DNA of 64,000 nt, taken from Saccharomycopsis crataegensis. Lineage: Eukaryota; Ascomycota; Saccharomycetes; Ascoideales; Saccharomycopsidaceae. The stretch spans positions 496,001-560,000 of the forward strand of contig NW_027043821.1 in NCBI RefSeq assembly GCF_037102585.1. The letters run 5' to 3'. The position numbers were made by a program, and so were the translations under genes. Shown one piece after another: positions 18,128-28,010 of this stretch (the stretch's first letter is position 1; every line of letters begins with the position of its first letter). Under the pieces are notes generated by a model. It worked only from the letters and a program-made list of their open reading frames with translations, did no database searches and was not told the DNA's origin.

Positions 18128-18311
18128 TGCTGTACCCCGTAATGTCAACTCCCACTCTGCAGATCGCCTTTGTTGCCCGGTTCTTGGTGGTGCACCTGTC
18201 AGATGATGTGGTTAAACAAGTAATACTGTGTTTATTTAGTTGAACTTCGCTCCTTGTCGTTGACAAGTTTTTCACTCTCTCAAATCATATATAGCATATA
18301 CATATATCACA

Positions 18312-19667
18312 ATGCCTGACAAAAAGTCATCCAGTGCTGCAAATACAAAAGCCATAATTCTTGTATGTTTGTTATACTTCTACACCCTTGCTATGTTCGA
18401 ATAATATGCTTTAGTTCTTATCTTTACTAACAATTGGTAGGTTGGTGGTGACCTCAGAGGAACACGTTTCAGACCTCTCAGTTTGAACACTCCCAAAGTC
18501 CTTTTCCCCATCGCAGGCAAGCCTTTGCTTTCCCATATCATTGAACCTATTAGTAAGATCCAGTCTATCAAAGACGTGTTGATTATCGGATTTTACGAAA
18601 ATTCGGTCTTCAAAAACTTTTTGTGTGAGTGCAGGGAGCAATTTCCAAACTTGAACATTAAATATTTGAGAGAGTATAAAGCATTGGGTACTGCCGGTGG
18701 TTTATTTCATTTCAGAGATGAAATTAAGAGAAATAACCCTGAAAAGATTTTCGTTATTCATGGAGACATCATTTGTTCATTCCCTTTTAAGGAGATTTTG
18801 GAGTTCTTTACTAAGCAACAAGATTACTATGATGATAGTGAAGCTAAAGCTGTTGTGTTTGGTATCGATGTTCCAAAGTATTTGGCCTCTCACCCACATA
18901 CTTTTGGTGCGATTGTTGCTGACAAAAATAACAAAGTTATCCACTATGTTGAAAAACCGGAGTCAAAATTATCTAATATCATTAACGGGGGAATCTACTT
19001 GTTTAATTCAAAGTATATCATCAACAAAATTGCCGAAGTAAAGCATTCCAAAGATGAGCTTGTTGATGATGTCACTAATGTTGACCCGATAGATAGTGAT
19101 GTTGTGAGCTTGGAAAATGATATTTTGGCCAAATTACCAGATGATGGTGGCTTCTATGTCTTCAAGTCTGGTTCTTATTGGAGACAAATTAAGAGAGCCG
19201 CCAGTGCTTTGCCAGCCAATGACTTGGTGTTAGCGAATACCAAGACAGATAACAGTTCCCAAAAATGTGAGATCATTGAGCCTGTTTTCATCCACCCAAC
19301 TGCTAAAATTGCTGCATCGGCCAAGATTGGTCCAAATGTTTCAATTGGTCCATATTGTGTCATTGATGAAGGTGTTAGAGTTAAGAACTCGATTTTATTA
19401 GAAAATGTTGAAATCAATGAAGATTCATTGGTGTTATACTCTATCATTTCCTCCGATACCAAAATTGGTAAATGGGTAAGAATTGAAGGCACAGAAATCA
19501 AGGCTAACGATCCAGTTACGTACTTTGAAGTCCATGAAATTAAATTTTCCAAGGCTACGATTTTATCCTCCAACACATTTATTAACGACAACGTTTACGT
19601 TAAGAATTGTGTTGTCTTACCAAACAAGGAAATCAAAGTTGACACTAAATTGGAAATTATTATGTGA
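18312..19667 (+). CDS. GMPPA-type mannose-1-phosphate guanylyltransferase-like protein (one intron)
   Basis: 425 aa from exons 18312-18362 and 18441-19667. The join gives AIIL-VGGDLRGTRFRPLSLNTPK, the nucleotide-binding signature of sugar-nucleotide transferases. Further: LFPIAGKPLLSHIIEP, LREYKALGTAGGL, VIHGDIICSFPF, HYVEKPESKLSNIINGGIYL, and a C-terminal left-handed beta-helix (hexapeptide) domain (PVFIHPTAKIAASAKIGPNV). The signature VGGxxxGTRFRPLS and the VHGD in place of the usual catalytic motif point to the GMPPA regulatory branch rather than the catalytic Psa1/Srb1 branch. GMPPA senses GDP-mannose and restrains GMPPB in animals. To my knowledge S. cerevisiae has only the catalytic enzyme. 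Confidence 0.88.
18363..18440 (+). other. Intron of the GMPPA-type gene, 78 nt
   Basis: GTATGT donor, exact TACTAAC branch site at 18425-18431, GGTAG acceptor. Phase 0, falling just before the nucleotide-binding loop. Confidence 0.93.
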
Positions 19668-20136
19668 TCTTTCCTATTAGCTCAAAAAGATTGTTTAGCT
19701 CAAAAAAAAAACAAAAAAATAAGATATTTTGGGTAGTATTACTACTATCATTTTTTTTTTCTCTTTTTTAATATACGATTAATAAACGATGATTTTTATC
19801 ATCATTTAGTTAAAGCTAAGTCAGATGGTATCGTGAGACTCGGACGTACGAGGTTAGAAATGATGAGTATCCTTGAAAAGGTTGCAAGTATATAGGCAAG
19901 AATCTTTTTATATTATTTCTAAACCTTACATACCAATTAAAAAGAATACACACTAAAATGCTTTGACGAATGAATAAAATGGCAATGTTTAGAAGGCCTT
20001 CTTATTAGCCTTCTCAAACATCTAACCGCACCTCACGTAATGAGGCTGATGGTTTTTAGCACTAAAGTGACCAGCAATGCCTTTTGGGATGTCACAAATT
20101 GTGATTAAAGCATTTTTTTATTATTACACTTCTATA

Positions 20137-20180
<44 letters not shown>

Positions 20181-20312
20181 CCGCAAGGCTCGTCCTTCAG
20201 TGTTTTGATAACTTCAATCCTTTAACGATTAGCAAAGATCGACTTTCCCCAACTTTAGGTGACGTTGCCCCTTTTTTTTGTGAGCCATCATTTTAAGTAA
20301 AACAGCGGTTAA
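19668..20312. other. Intergenic region upstream of the AKL1-like kinase
   Basis: T-rich terminator-like sequence after the GMPPA-type gene, a GAAGGC...GCCTTC inverted repeat near 19990-20015, the near-palindrome TCACAAATTGTGA (20092-20104), and a TTA microsatellite. Confidence 0.55.
20138..20180. repeat. (ATT)n microsatellite
   Basis: About 14 uninterrupted ATT units, 135 bp upstream of the kinase start. Likely length-variable. Confidence 0.9.
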
Positions 20313-23300
20313 ATGGATAAATTCAAAAGATTAGAGCCAGGAAAGAAGCTCAGAGTGGGCTCACATGAATGTTCCATTATCAGTTACTTATCCGAAGGTG
20401 GGTTTGCTCATATTTATAAAGTCCAAATCTCTCCTCCCGAAAACAATTCCGATGTAGCATGTTTGAAAAGAGTGCTAGTGAAGGACAAGACTGGCTTGAG
20501 TCAGCTAAGAACCGAGGTAAAGGTGATGCAAAAATTGGTAGGATGTCCCAATATTGTACAATACTATGATTCTCATGCCTCAAGACTATCAACTGTTGAT
20601 TCCAACGAAAAATTAGGGTACGAAGTTTTGGTATTGATGGAACTTTGTCCTAACAAATCATTACTCGATTTTATGAACACTAGGCTCAAGACAAAATTAA
20701 AGGAGATTGAAATATTAAAGATCATGTATGATATTTCCATAGCGGTATCACAACTTCACTATTTGCCAAAACCTTTGATTCATAGAGATATTAAGATTGA
20801 AAATGTGTTGATTGATGCTCATCGAAATTTTAAATTATGTGATTTTGGATCAACATGTCATATTATACCTCCAGCAAAAACCAAGGAACAATTCGATAAT
20901 CTATATCAAGATATTCTTCATCAAACAACTCCACAATACAGATGTCCTGAAATGATTGATTTGAATCGTCGCTTGCCAATTGATGAAAAATCAGATATTT
21001 GGGCCTTGGGTGTCTTCTTATACAAGTTATGCTTTTATATAACTCCTTTCGAAACGCAAGGCCAAATGGCTATTCTCAATGGTACCTTTCTGTTTCCGCC
21101 AGTTCCGAGGTATTCTGACAGTTTAAAGCACTTGATAATTGTCATGTTGCAAGCTAACCCAGACTATAGACCTAATATATATCAAGTGGTGGAGATTGTT
21201 TGTGGAATGAGTAATTTGACTGTTCCCATCTTAGATAAATATGAAACAGGGCCTCATCAATATTTCCAAATGCTTAATAATTCCCGGAATAATAATCCTC
21301 AGAATGCATACTACCATCCTCCAGTGCAACAACCTCAGCATCCATACCAACATCATGCCCCACAACAACAAACTCTGCCACCACCAGAGAAGTTTCCATA
21401 TCAACAACTGTCTTCAAATATTTCAGGTATGGTACCGCAACAGCTTCCATCTGCTGGGTCAATACCAAGTCTGTTCCCTCAAATGGATCAAAGTTACTAT
21501 CCTGCTCAGCAGAATCAACCGCCAGCTGTTCATTCTCAATATAATCAAGGTCCCCCACCAGGGTATAACGTGTATCCACGCAGTAATAATAGTGATCCAG
21601 ACAAAGACCAAAATAACATAAAATCTTTGACTGAAACTTTATTACAAACCACCAACGAAATGATTGAAGATAACGACATTTTGAAGTCAACTAAACCAGC
21701 ACAAAAACAAGCTGATAAAAATAACCAAAGTAGGAGTGAAAATTCTGACTTGATAGATAATGCTGAGGTTAGATATCCATCAGTTGATGAATTCAACAAT
21801 TCTTTCTTTGAGATGGCCGATCCAGGAAAAGCCCTGAGCTTTCAAGGCTCATATCCGGCATATAATTTTGGCAGTACAGTATTCAATGAGGATTCTGAGC
21901 TTTTAAAAAAGCCAAATAGTGGATACAACAATAATTCTTCATCAACTACCAATTTCTTGGTACCAAACAAGAGCAACATTTCACAGAGTGGCAACAATAT
22001 TTTATACAACTCCTCATCATCTATCAATTTAACTCAGACCAACGATAGTAATGATTTCTACGTCTTTGAACATGATAGTTCAAAATCGAAATCACCATCA
22101 CGGCAACCATCTATGAAGAGCAGGGTTAGTGGTAAAGCCTCAAGGCCTACATCTTATATTGAACTCACTCAGAACCATTTGTATCAGAATGTCCCGCCAA
22201 ACACAGATAACACTGAATATGAATTTTCATTTGCTGATAACAGTAGATTTGAACTTGATGATGGACAGTCTCAGAAATCACAATACAATACTACATTGAA
22301 TGAAGGTGATGATATGAACACAGGGGTTTCCATGGTGGACCATTCCTTAATGGTTGACGAAAACAATTTACTTGATTTTGATGATAATAATGAAGATTTT
22401 TTCAAGAAAGTTCCGCAGCCTAATCAGATATCACAAATATTACAATCTAATGTCGATGGGGCTGGTAACACTCAAAATCTCTCTGAAATGAGACCAAAGA
22501 CTCCTTCCAATAATCCATTTCCAATGACTGACAATTACCTGGCCTACAAAGGCTCTCCTGCAACCACCCAAAAGTACCATTCCGGCAGTGACAAGAATCC
22601 CTGGGCGAATTCTAATGCCATCAACAAACCTAATAGCAGTCTATTCCCATTAACTTCGGATAATGTTAAGTGCTCAAACATTGAAATCGAAAGAGAAAAA
22701 CTGACGTCCAAGATACCAGAAAAGCATATTAATGAATTGTTCCTACATACTAAAAGCATGGTCAATGATGTGATTGATCATGACGACTTAGTATCTCCAA
22801 ACTCTACTCTAAAATTCAAAATTGAAGGGGGGCCAAATGATCAAAAATATCGGAATGATTTGAAAATTAAAAGGAAATCTGAGAACAATATGGAAACATT
22901 GGATACTAGGTTGCACAAACTACTGATTAATACTGATTTCGATAGACCGTATATGTTACCATATCCTAAAGACCAAGAGCCATTACTTGATATTGAATCA
23001 CCAAATGGAGATTCTAAATCTTCCAGCAGGAACCCTCAATACACACTGTTGATGACTGATCATCAGCAATCCGACAATCAATCTTCTAAATTGACTCAGA
23101 TGCTTGCGCCTTCAAATATCTCGAGCGATGGATATGGAAGTGTTAAATCTGCTCATAAGATTAGAGAGTTGGTTAATGCCACAGAGGAGATTGAGGTTGA
23201 TTTATCGTCTAATTCATCTATAGGTCAGGACGAGGTTGAAGTGGAAGAAGAGGATCCATTAAAATTCTTGTCAAATATTCAATCAGTCAAAAGTAAAATG

Positions 23301-23984
23301 GGTTCTACTTCCGCATCACACAAACCTCAGGCTGATAGTCCTGTGGACGAGTTTGGTAATAATGATAATATTCCCACTTTGCCAAGAATGAAGTCATACA
23401 CTAGTGATCTGGGTAAAAGCTCACCTGTCGGCGTCAGTCCAGTAGATGGTCTATTTGAAAAAAAAGGGCCCAAAAAGTCTAGATTTTCTAACACTTTTTC
23501 TAAACCAAGATTCAAAATGCGATCCAATAATGGCAATTTCAGTGATGTGATTTCCCAGTCTCCTCCCAATTCTCTGGAATCTGATAAGAAAGGTTCTATT
23601 GGGGCCACGTCTACAACTCTGGTACATGGGATGAATAGTGGTGCGATAAACGCAAATGACTTTACATCACCAATAAGCCTTGATATGCTGACCAAGAAAA
23701 AATTCGGAACTATTTTCAGTGACTCAGAGGATGATAACAGCATTATTTCAGACATCAAAGATGACGATATAAAGACTAACGAAGTTGAATTGGAAAAGTC
23801 TAGGAAAAACAGCTCCAGTAGTGAAAATAAATATTCCAGGAAGAATAGTTCCAGTAGTGAAAATAAAGGTTCCAGTTTGGAAAATAAAAAGATATCAAGA
23901 AGAGAAAAGGTTCGATCGTTCTTAGGGGGGAGCAACCATCATTATATGCACTACGGTAATGCCAATGGTAGTAACACTAAATAA
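20313..23984 (+). CDS. AKL1: NAK-family Ser/Thr kinase, Akl1-like (Ark1/Prk1 family)
   Basis: 1223 aa. Kinase domain at residues ~15-300: SEGGFAHIYKV glycine-rich loop, Lys52 in VACLKRV, HRDIKIENVL (Asp159), DFGS (Asp177), YRCPEMIDL, SDIWALGVFLYKL. Family members phosphorylate actin-patch endocytic adaptors such as Pan1 and Sla1. The rest is Gln/Pro/His-rich (330-440) and Ser/Asn-rich, and the extreme C-terminus FLGGSNHHYMHYG resembles Akl1 tails, favouring Akl1 over the shorter Ark1/Prk1. About 14 CTG codons sit in the disordered part and one in the kinase domain (codon 260), where relatives have Ser or Thr. A direct repeat RKNSSSSENK occurs twice near the end. Confidence 0.85.
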   Translation: MDKFKRLEPGKKLRVGSHECSIISYLSEGGFAHIYKVQISPPENNSDVACLKRVLVKDKTGLSQLRTEVKVMQKLVGCPNIVQYYDSHASRLSTVDSNEKLGYEVLVLMELCPNKSLLDFMNTRLKTKLKEIEILKIMYDISIAVSQLHYLPKPLIHRDIKIENVLIDAHRNFKLCDFGSTCHIIPPAKTKEQFDNLYQDILHQTTPQYRCPEMIDLNRRLPIDEKSDIWALGVFLYKLCFYITPFETQGQMAILNGTFLFPPVPRYSDSLKHLIIVMLQANPDYRPNIYQVVEIVCGMSNLTVPILDKYETGPHQYFQMLNNSRNNNPQNAYYHPPVQQPQHPYQHHAPQQQTLPPPEKFPYQQLSSNISGMVPQQLPSAGSIPSLFPQMDQSYYPAQQNQPPAVHSQYNQGPPPGYNVYPRSNNSDPDKDQNNIKSLTETLLQTTNEMIEDNDILKSTKPAQKQADKNNQSRSENSDLIDNAEVRYPSVDEFNNSFFEMADPGKALSFQGSYPAYNFGSTVFNEDSELLKKPNSGYNNNSSSTTNFLVPNKSNISQSGNNILYNSSSSINLTQTNDSNDFYVFEHDSSKSKSPSRQPSMKSRVSGKASRPTSYIELTQNHLYQNVPPNTDNTEYEFSFADNSRFELDDGQSQKSQYNTTLNEGDDMNTGVSMVDHSLMVDENNLLDFDDNNEDFFKKVPQPNQISQILQSNVDGAGNTQNLSEMRPKTPSNNPFPMTDNYLAYKGSPATTQKYHSGSDKNPWANSNAINKPNSSLFPLTSDNVKCSNIEIEREKLTSKIPEKHINELFLHTKSMVNDVIDHDDLVSPNSTLKFKIEGGPNDQKYRNDLKIKRKSENNMETLDTRLHKLLINTDFDRPYMLPYPKDQEPLLDIESPNGDSKSSSRNPQYTLLMTDHQQSDNQSSKLTQMLAPSNISSDGYGSVKSAHKIRELVNATEEIEVDLSSNSSIGQDEVEVEEEDPLKFLSNIQSVKSKMGSTSASHKPQADSPVDEFGNNDNIPTLPRMKSYTSDLGKSSPVGVSPVDGLFEKKGPKKSRFSNTFSKPRFKMRSNNGNFSDVISQSPPNSLESDKKGSIGATSTTLVHGMNSGAINANDFTSPISLDMLTKKKFGTIFSDSEDDNSIISDIKDDDIKTNEVELEKSRKNSSSSENKYSRKNSSSSENKGSSLENKKISRREKVRSFLGGSNHHYMHYGNANGSNTK

Positions 23985-24495
23985 ATAGTTTATGGTTTCT
24001 TATTTATTTTATCAGAGTTTTGAATATTTCCAATGATCATATTGGTGACTTCGATTCGTTATTATTGTTGATTATTTTTTTCTTCTTGAGTGGTATTACA
24101 TCCTTTTTAATGATTGATGAATTATAAATAGATATCGGACGATTAAATTTGTTAACTACACATCACTATTGACGATTAATAATATATTGGTGAACGATTA
24201 AAGCATAGGTAAGCAAATAAAATAGATGACTTATTAGATAAAAGAGAAGTGAAGAACACAGGAAAGATGGCCATCTTTTGATTAGAAAAAAAAACACAAG
24301 AAGACAAATTTCCTTTTATTAATGGTGGCAATGGAAGTAAGAAGAGCAAATAAGACTGAAATATAATAATGGTAATAATAATAATCATAATATTTTATGT
24401 TGGCAATACATGAGAATTCTTTAAAATGGGTAGAATGAGAATAGTGTTAGTATAATAGAGCCATAATTTCGTGATATGACCAATAATATGGTCGA
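23985..24495. other. Convergent 3' region AKL1-like/TSC3
   Basis: AT-rich 511 bp with no coding signal. Confidence 0.5.
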
Positions 24496-24925
24496 TTAAT
24501 TGATTATGTTTTCCAAGTAGTTGGTGACGTTGAACCATGGAAGATCAATATAAGAAAAGTAGTTTTTGGAAATGGTTGGGAAGTGCTGTCTGACAGTTTG
24601 CAACAAGTCCTCGCCCGTGATGTAATAGTAAATTCTGCCACAGAGCGAAAAGGTAGAAGCAGGCAAGTAAACCCCAACGGCGTAGACAATAAATGATAAG
24701 AATAAAAACATGATCAGATCTGCAATTGTTAGTGTTGCCTTTAATATAAAATCGCATAACAGAAAAAAAAAATTGACACATACGTAGCACAAAAGCCTCT
24801 CCAGTAGTCATCAAATAGAAAGGTAAGTGGATATAGTAAGCCCAGTAAATTCGGTCTAACAAAGTTAGACTTTTTTCACTTTTCAGGATTTCAGGGTCAG
24901 TTTTAAATAAAGGATTGTCTTTCAT
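24496..24925 (-). CDS. TSC3: Serine palmitoyltransferase small subunit Tsc3 (one intron)
   Basis: 121 aa from exons 24925-24784 and 24719-24496. LLDRIYWAYYIHLPFYLMTT is close to S. cerevisiae Tsc3 (KLYWTYYIHLPFYLMAS), and the join restores AFVLH as in Tsc3 FFLH. The following hydrophobic MFLFLSFIVYAVGVYLP resembles the animal ssSPT transmembrane part. Tsc3 stimulates the Lcb1-Lcb2 enzyme of sphingolipid synthesis in the ER. S. cerevisiae Tsc3 is 80 aa and ends after the membrane segment. This one carries ~55 further residues (GEDLLQTVRQHFPTISKNYF...) of unknown role. ATG 24925 is used; an in-frame ATG-less extension upstream is not needed. Confidence 0.88.
24720..24783 (-). other. TSC3: TSC3 intron, 64 nt
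   Basis: GTATGT donor, ACTAAC branch only 6 nt before the TTGCAG acceptor, phase 1. Confirmed by the restored VLH/FLH match to S. cerevisiae Tsc3. Confidence 0.9.
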
Positions 24926-25203
24926 ATTAATAGCTATTATTGTAATGAATATCCGAATGTATATTATTGTGGTGGTATTGCCGACTTTTTTTCTCAAAAG
25001 GAAAAAAAAAAGTGTTAGATGTGGCGGTGCTCATAATTTGTGTGTGCACGCCCGCATAACCAGCGGAATTTCTAGAACTTTTGTGGAGGTTTGTATTTTT
25101 GATTTAGATATGTATATATATGTATATATATTGCTGAATAAATATCTTGGTGGGAATACAGCAAATAGATAGAACTATTCTCTATCCAACTGATTAGGTC
25201 ACA

Positions 25204-25932
25204 ATGCAACAGAAACGTACAAGTAGCGAGGAATTCGCAATCGACGATGAGAATGATGAGGAAGCATTGTTGTATGGGGTTCCGCGAAAGAAAAGAATAA
25301 CGGAATATTTCAAAGATTTATCCTTAAATAATAAAGACGGAGTTTATAGTAATCACATATCGATACTACTGGCTACAAAAGCCAATGGGAATCGGCAAAT
25401 AAATTCAACGGATACACCACCAATTGAGAATTGCACACCAGAAGACCGTGAGGAAACCCAAGACGCTGAGTTGATGATACCCAGTGACAACGGCGAAAAT
25501 CGCAAGTACTACATATCAAAAAAATTCATTGACCCATTGATTATACTCCATGGGAAAGATGAGGCTGATCAATTACAAGCGAAAAAGAGGGAGATTTTTG
25601 AGAAGATAGCGCGAGAAAGAAAACAAAACCGGGAAACCCTGGATGGTCACAACAATCACGAGGAGGAAGAAAATGATTTTGACGATGATGGTGATGATTT
25701 AATGGTTATTGATGAAGGATTAGAAGTCACAAGACGACATCCCAGAAATTCTTTTGGGGAAAAGATAGACAACGCCGAAATATATTATGGGATCTACCTA
25801 GATAAGAACTGGTCAGTGGTCAAATATCATGACCCTCATGAAGTGGTGTGGAATCACTGGGAAAAGGGTTTGGCAAAGCCATCATCCTCTTCACAAGACC
25901 TAGAAGACTTCGAGATGATCATCGATCCGTGA
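25204..25932 (+). CDS. Unassigned 242-aa acidic protein
   Basis: Not recognised. N-terminal basic motif PRKKRITEYFKDLSLNN after an acidic start, a YYISKKFIDPLIILHGKDEA block, a helix with many charges (QAKKREIFEKIARERKQNRE), an Asp/Glu run (EEENDFDDDGDDLMVIDE), and an ordered C-terminus (AEIYYGIYLDKNWSVVKYHD, VVWNHWEKGLAKP). The RKKRITEYFKDLSL and C-terminal WNHWEKG blocks look like conserved short motifs, so the protein is probably real. Ends with two consecutive in-frame-adjacent TGA triplets. Confidence 0.75.
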   Translation: MQQKRTSSEEFAIDDENDEEALLYGVPRKKRITEYFKDLSLNNKDGVYSNHISILLATKANGNRQINSTDTPPIENCTPEDREETQDAELMIPSDNGENRKYYISKKFIDPLIILHGKDEADQLQAKKREIFEKIARERKQNRETLDGHNNHEEEENDFDDDGDDLMVIDEGLEVTRRHPRNSFGEKIDNAEIYYGIYLDKNWSVVKYHDPHEVVWNHWEKGLAKPSSSSQDLEDFEMIIDP

Positions 25933-26566
25933 TGATCCGCACCGCTGCGTAGCTCACGTGGTGTCAGCAGATTATATAATCGACTGCCCGGCAGTCTTCC
26001 GAAGCAAGCAGCTGCTCACGTGGATATATAATTTGTAGGGAAAAAAAACCAAGGAAATCCCCACGGTTAATTTAGCGATACCAAATCACCAGAACCGGTA
26101 GATAAAAGTCTTACGTTGTCTTTACTATCGTGTCCTATTATATTGTGTTTATTACTACCGCTAATAACCATTGGTGTTCTTTTTCGTTTGTCTTCGTGTG
26201 ATAGATTACTCATTCGTGCGTACAGTCCCTCAAAAGCAAAGTCTGTCACATTTTCTTTGATTTTGTTTATCTGTCTTTGCCCCCCTTAATGAAAAGACTT
26301 TCTTCTCAATATTCACCCATCTGTGGCATATAAAACATTTTATGGAGTCGTTTGCTAATCACAGACTCTCTGTTTTCTCTTTTTGTGACACTACAAACTG
26401 ATAGACTAAAGTCCAGCAACAAAGTTAGTATCTACTGATTTGACACTTTGCTGGCGGCCACCATACCAAAATACATTGATAACCAAGTGAGTTATCACAA
26501 ATCAACCACTTGAAATAATAGTTCCAATTCGTGAATAAATACAAATCATAAAACAAACCAGTCTCA
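25933..26566. promoter_or_regulatory. SOL-gene upstream region with paired E-boxes
   Basis: 634 bp. Two GCTCACGTGG copies flank the GC-rich palindrome GACTGCCCGGCAGTC with nearly equal spacing; a TATATAAT follows. A second TATA-like CATATAAAAC is near 26327. No coding signal. Confidence 0.5.
25955..26022. promoter_or_regulatory. E-box / palindrome / E-box module
   Basis: CACGTG at 25955-25960 and 26017-26022, and the 7+1+7 palindrome GACTGCCCGGCAGTC at 25982-25996. Gaps of 21 and 20 nt on the two sides. bHLH factors bind CACGTG; the central site has no factor that I can name. Confidence 0.5.
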
Positions 26567-27619
26567 ATGACAACGACAGTCCCAAAAATATACGCATTCA
26601 AGGAATTCGACGACGTCGCTGGTGCTGTGGCAGACCATATCATTGCTGCGCAGAACTCGGTATTGTTCCCAAACTCTGCAATCGCTTTTTCCAAAAGGGA
26701 AAGTTGGACTACCAATACATTTGAAAACCTACCTCCGACAGTCATTCTTGATAGCGAAGAAATTCAATCAACTGGTGCTATCCACCAAACCATAAAAGAT
26801 GATGAATTAACGCCGACTAATGGCTCCACCATAACTCTGTCAGCCGCCACGCCAACACCTGTATCCGGCAAAAAAACCAAAAAGAAAAAAAAAGATAAGA
26901 AGGAACAAGAAAGACGATTCAAGATTGCTATATCTGGTGGTTCCTTGATTGCGGTGTTGAATCAAGGTCTATTGAAGAGAACCGATATTGTTTGGAATAA
27001 GTGGGATATTTTCTTTGCTGATGAAAGATTGGTTCCATTTGACGATGAAGAATCAAATTATGGATTGGCTAAGCGCAAAATTTTTGACTTGATTGCAGAC
27101 TCGCCATCGGGGCAGAATCATGGGTTACCAACGGTTTTCCCAATTAATGAAGCACTAATCACAGACCCTGAGGAGTGTGCCGATGATTATGAAAAGCTTT
27201 TAATTAAAAAGTTTGCATCCAAGGACTCCGTGAAGATACCAATGTTCGATTTGTTCTTGTTAGGATGTGCTCCAGACGGACATATAGCTTCTCTCTTTCC
27301 AGAAAAAGAACAGTTAAGAGAAAACCTTGCTTGGGTCATGGCAGTGAATAATGCCCCTAAAGGACCATCAGATAGAATTACTTTGAGTGTACCGGTTATT
27401 TGTCACTCTGTTAGAGTCACATTTGTGGTAGAAGGTAGTACAAAGGCTCCAATTCTCAAAACAGTATTTGAAAGACCAGATAAAGCTTTACCTAGTAGTA
27501 TTGTCAATGAAGGTGCTGCAGGAAGAGTATGCTGGTTTGTAGATGATGATGCTTTGGATGATGTTATGGTCACTAAGAAGAAATACAAGTACGAAGTCGA
27601 TACCTACAAGAATAAGTGA
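26567..27619 (+). CDS. 6-phosphogluconolactonase-like protein of the Sol family
   Basis: 350 aa. SOL/6PGL motifs: FKIAISGGSLIAVLNQGLL, WDIFFADERLVPFDDEESNY, FLLGCAPDGHIASLFPEK, WVMAVNNAPKGPSDRITLS and AAGRVCWFVDDDAL. Catalytic 6PGL enzymes hydrolyse 6-phosphoglucono-lactone in the oxidative pentose phosphate pathway. S. cerevisiae Sol1/Sol2 are diverged members tied to tRNA export, Sol3/Sol4 the active enzymes. Here residues ~65-120 form an insert with a Lys tract (KKTKKKKKDKKEQE), as in the longer Sol1/2 type, yet the DGH motif is intact, so activity is possible. Confidence 0.88.
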   Translation: MTTTVPKIYAFKEFDDVAGAVADHIIAAQNSVLFPNSAIAFSKRESWTTNTFENLPPTVILDSEEIQSTGAIHQTIKDDELTPTNGSTITLSAATPTPVSGKKTKKKKKDKKEQERRFKIAISGGSLIAVLNQGLLKRTDIVWNKWDIFFADERLVPFDDEESNYGLAKRKIFDLIADSPSGQNHGLPTVFPINEALITDPEECADDYEKLLIKKFASKDSVKIPMFDLFLLGCAPDGHIASLFPEKEQLRENLAWVMAVNNAPKGPSDRITLSVPVICHSVRVTFVVEGSTKAPILKTVFERPDKALPSSIVNEGAAGRVCWFVDDDALDDVMVTKKKYKYEVDTYKNK

Positions 27620-28010
27620 GCGTATATATACGCATGCATTTGTGGTTCTGTGGGCTATATAGTTAGTTGCGCCTCTCTCATTCTTTATTGATCTAAAAGG
27701 TTTTTCTCTTTATTGTTGTTCTTTTGGTTGTTATTTTGTTAATTCATTGGTTGCCTGTTTCACTCCTAATACAATTTATTATCACTTTTTATTTTACATG
27801 GTTATAATCTATTTCATTGATGTTATTATTATTGTTTATTATCAGTATTTACTGTAGCGGACTCTAGGGTTGTATCCAAAATGAGATTTGGCACGTGGAA
27901 TTTTGAAAGACCCCAGCCCTGCAGTGCAGAAAAATGAAAGAAATCAGAGAAAAAATTGTTGTACGATGAGCAAACAACCTTATTTTTAGCCAAATAATCC
28001 TTAAAAAAAG
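27620..28010. promoter_or_regulatory. CYS4 promoter region
   Basis: Includes TATATATA after the SOL gene and a CACGTG at 27892, about 115 bp before the CYS4 start. Confidence 0.5.
27892..27897. promoter_or_regulatory. CACGTG (Cbf1-type) site upstream of CYS4
   Basis: GGCACGTGGAA. Cbf1 with Met4/Met28 controls sulfur-amino-acid genes through CACGTG in yeasts, which fits a cystathionine beta-synthase gene. Confidence 0.55.

Larger units (their letters stand above)
17001..18311. other. 1.3-kb intergenic region with inverted repeats and E-boxes
   Basis: Divergent region between the 927-aa gene and the GMPPA-type gene. Contains an 11-bp inverted repeat (17111-17138), smaller hairpins near 17216-17262, an imperfect direct repeat (17292-17329) and two CACGTG sites (17957, 18122). 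No supported gene. Confidence 0.6.

Noticed and set aside
26067-26249. 60-codon minus-strand frame in the SOL upstream region
   Set aside because: Short, no promoter or family signal, and it overlaps the likely leader of the SOL gene.
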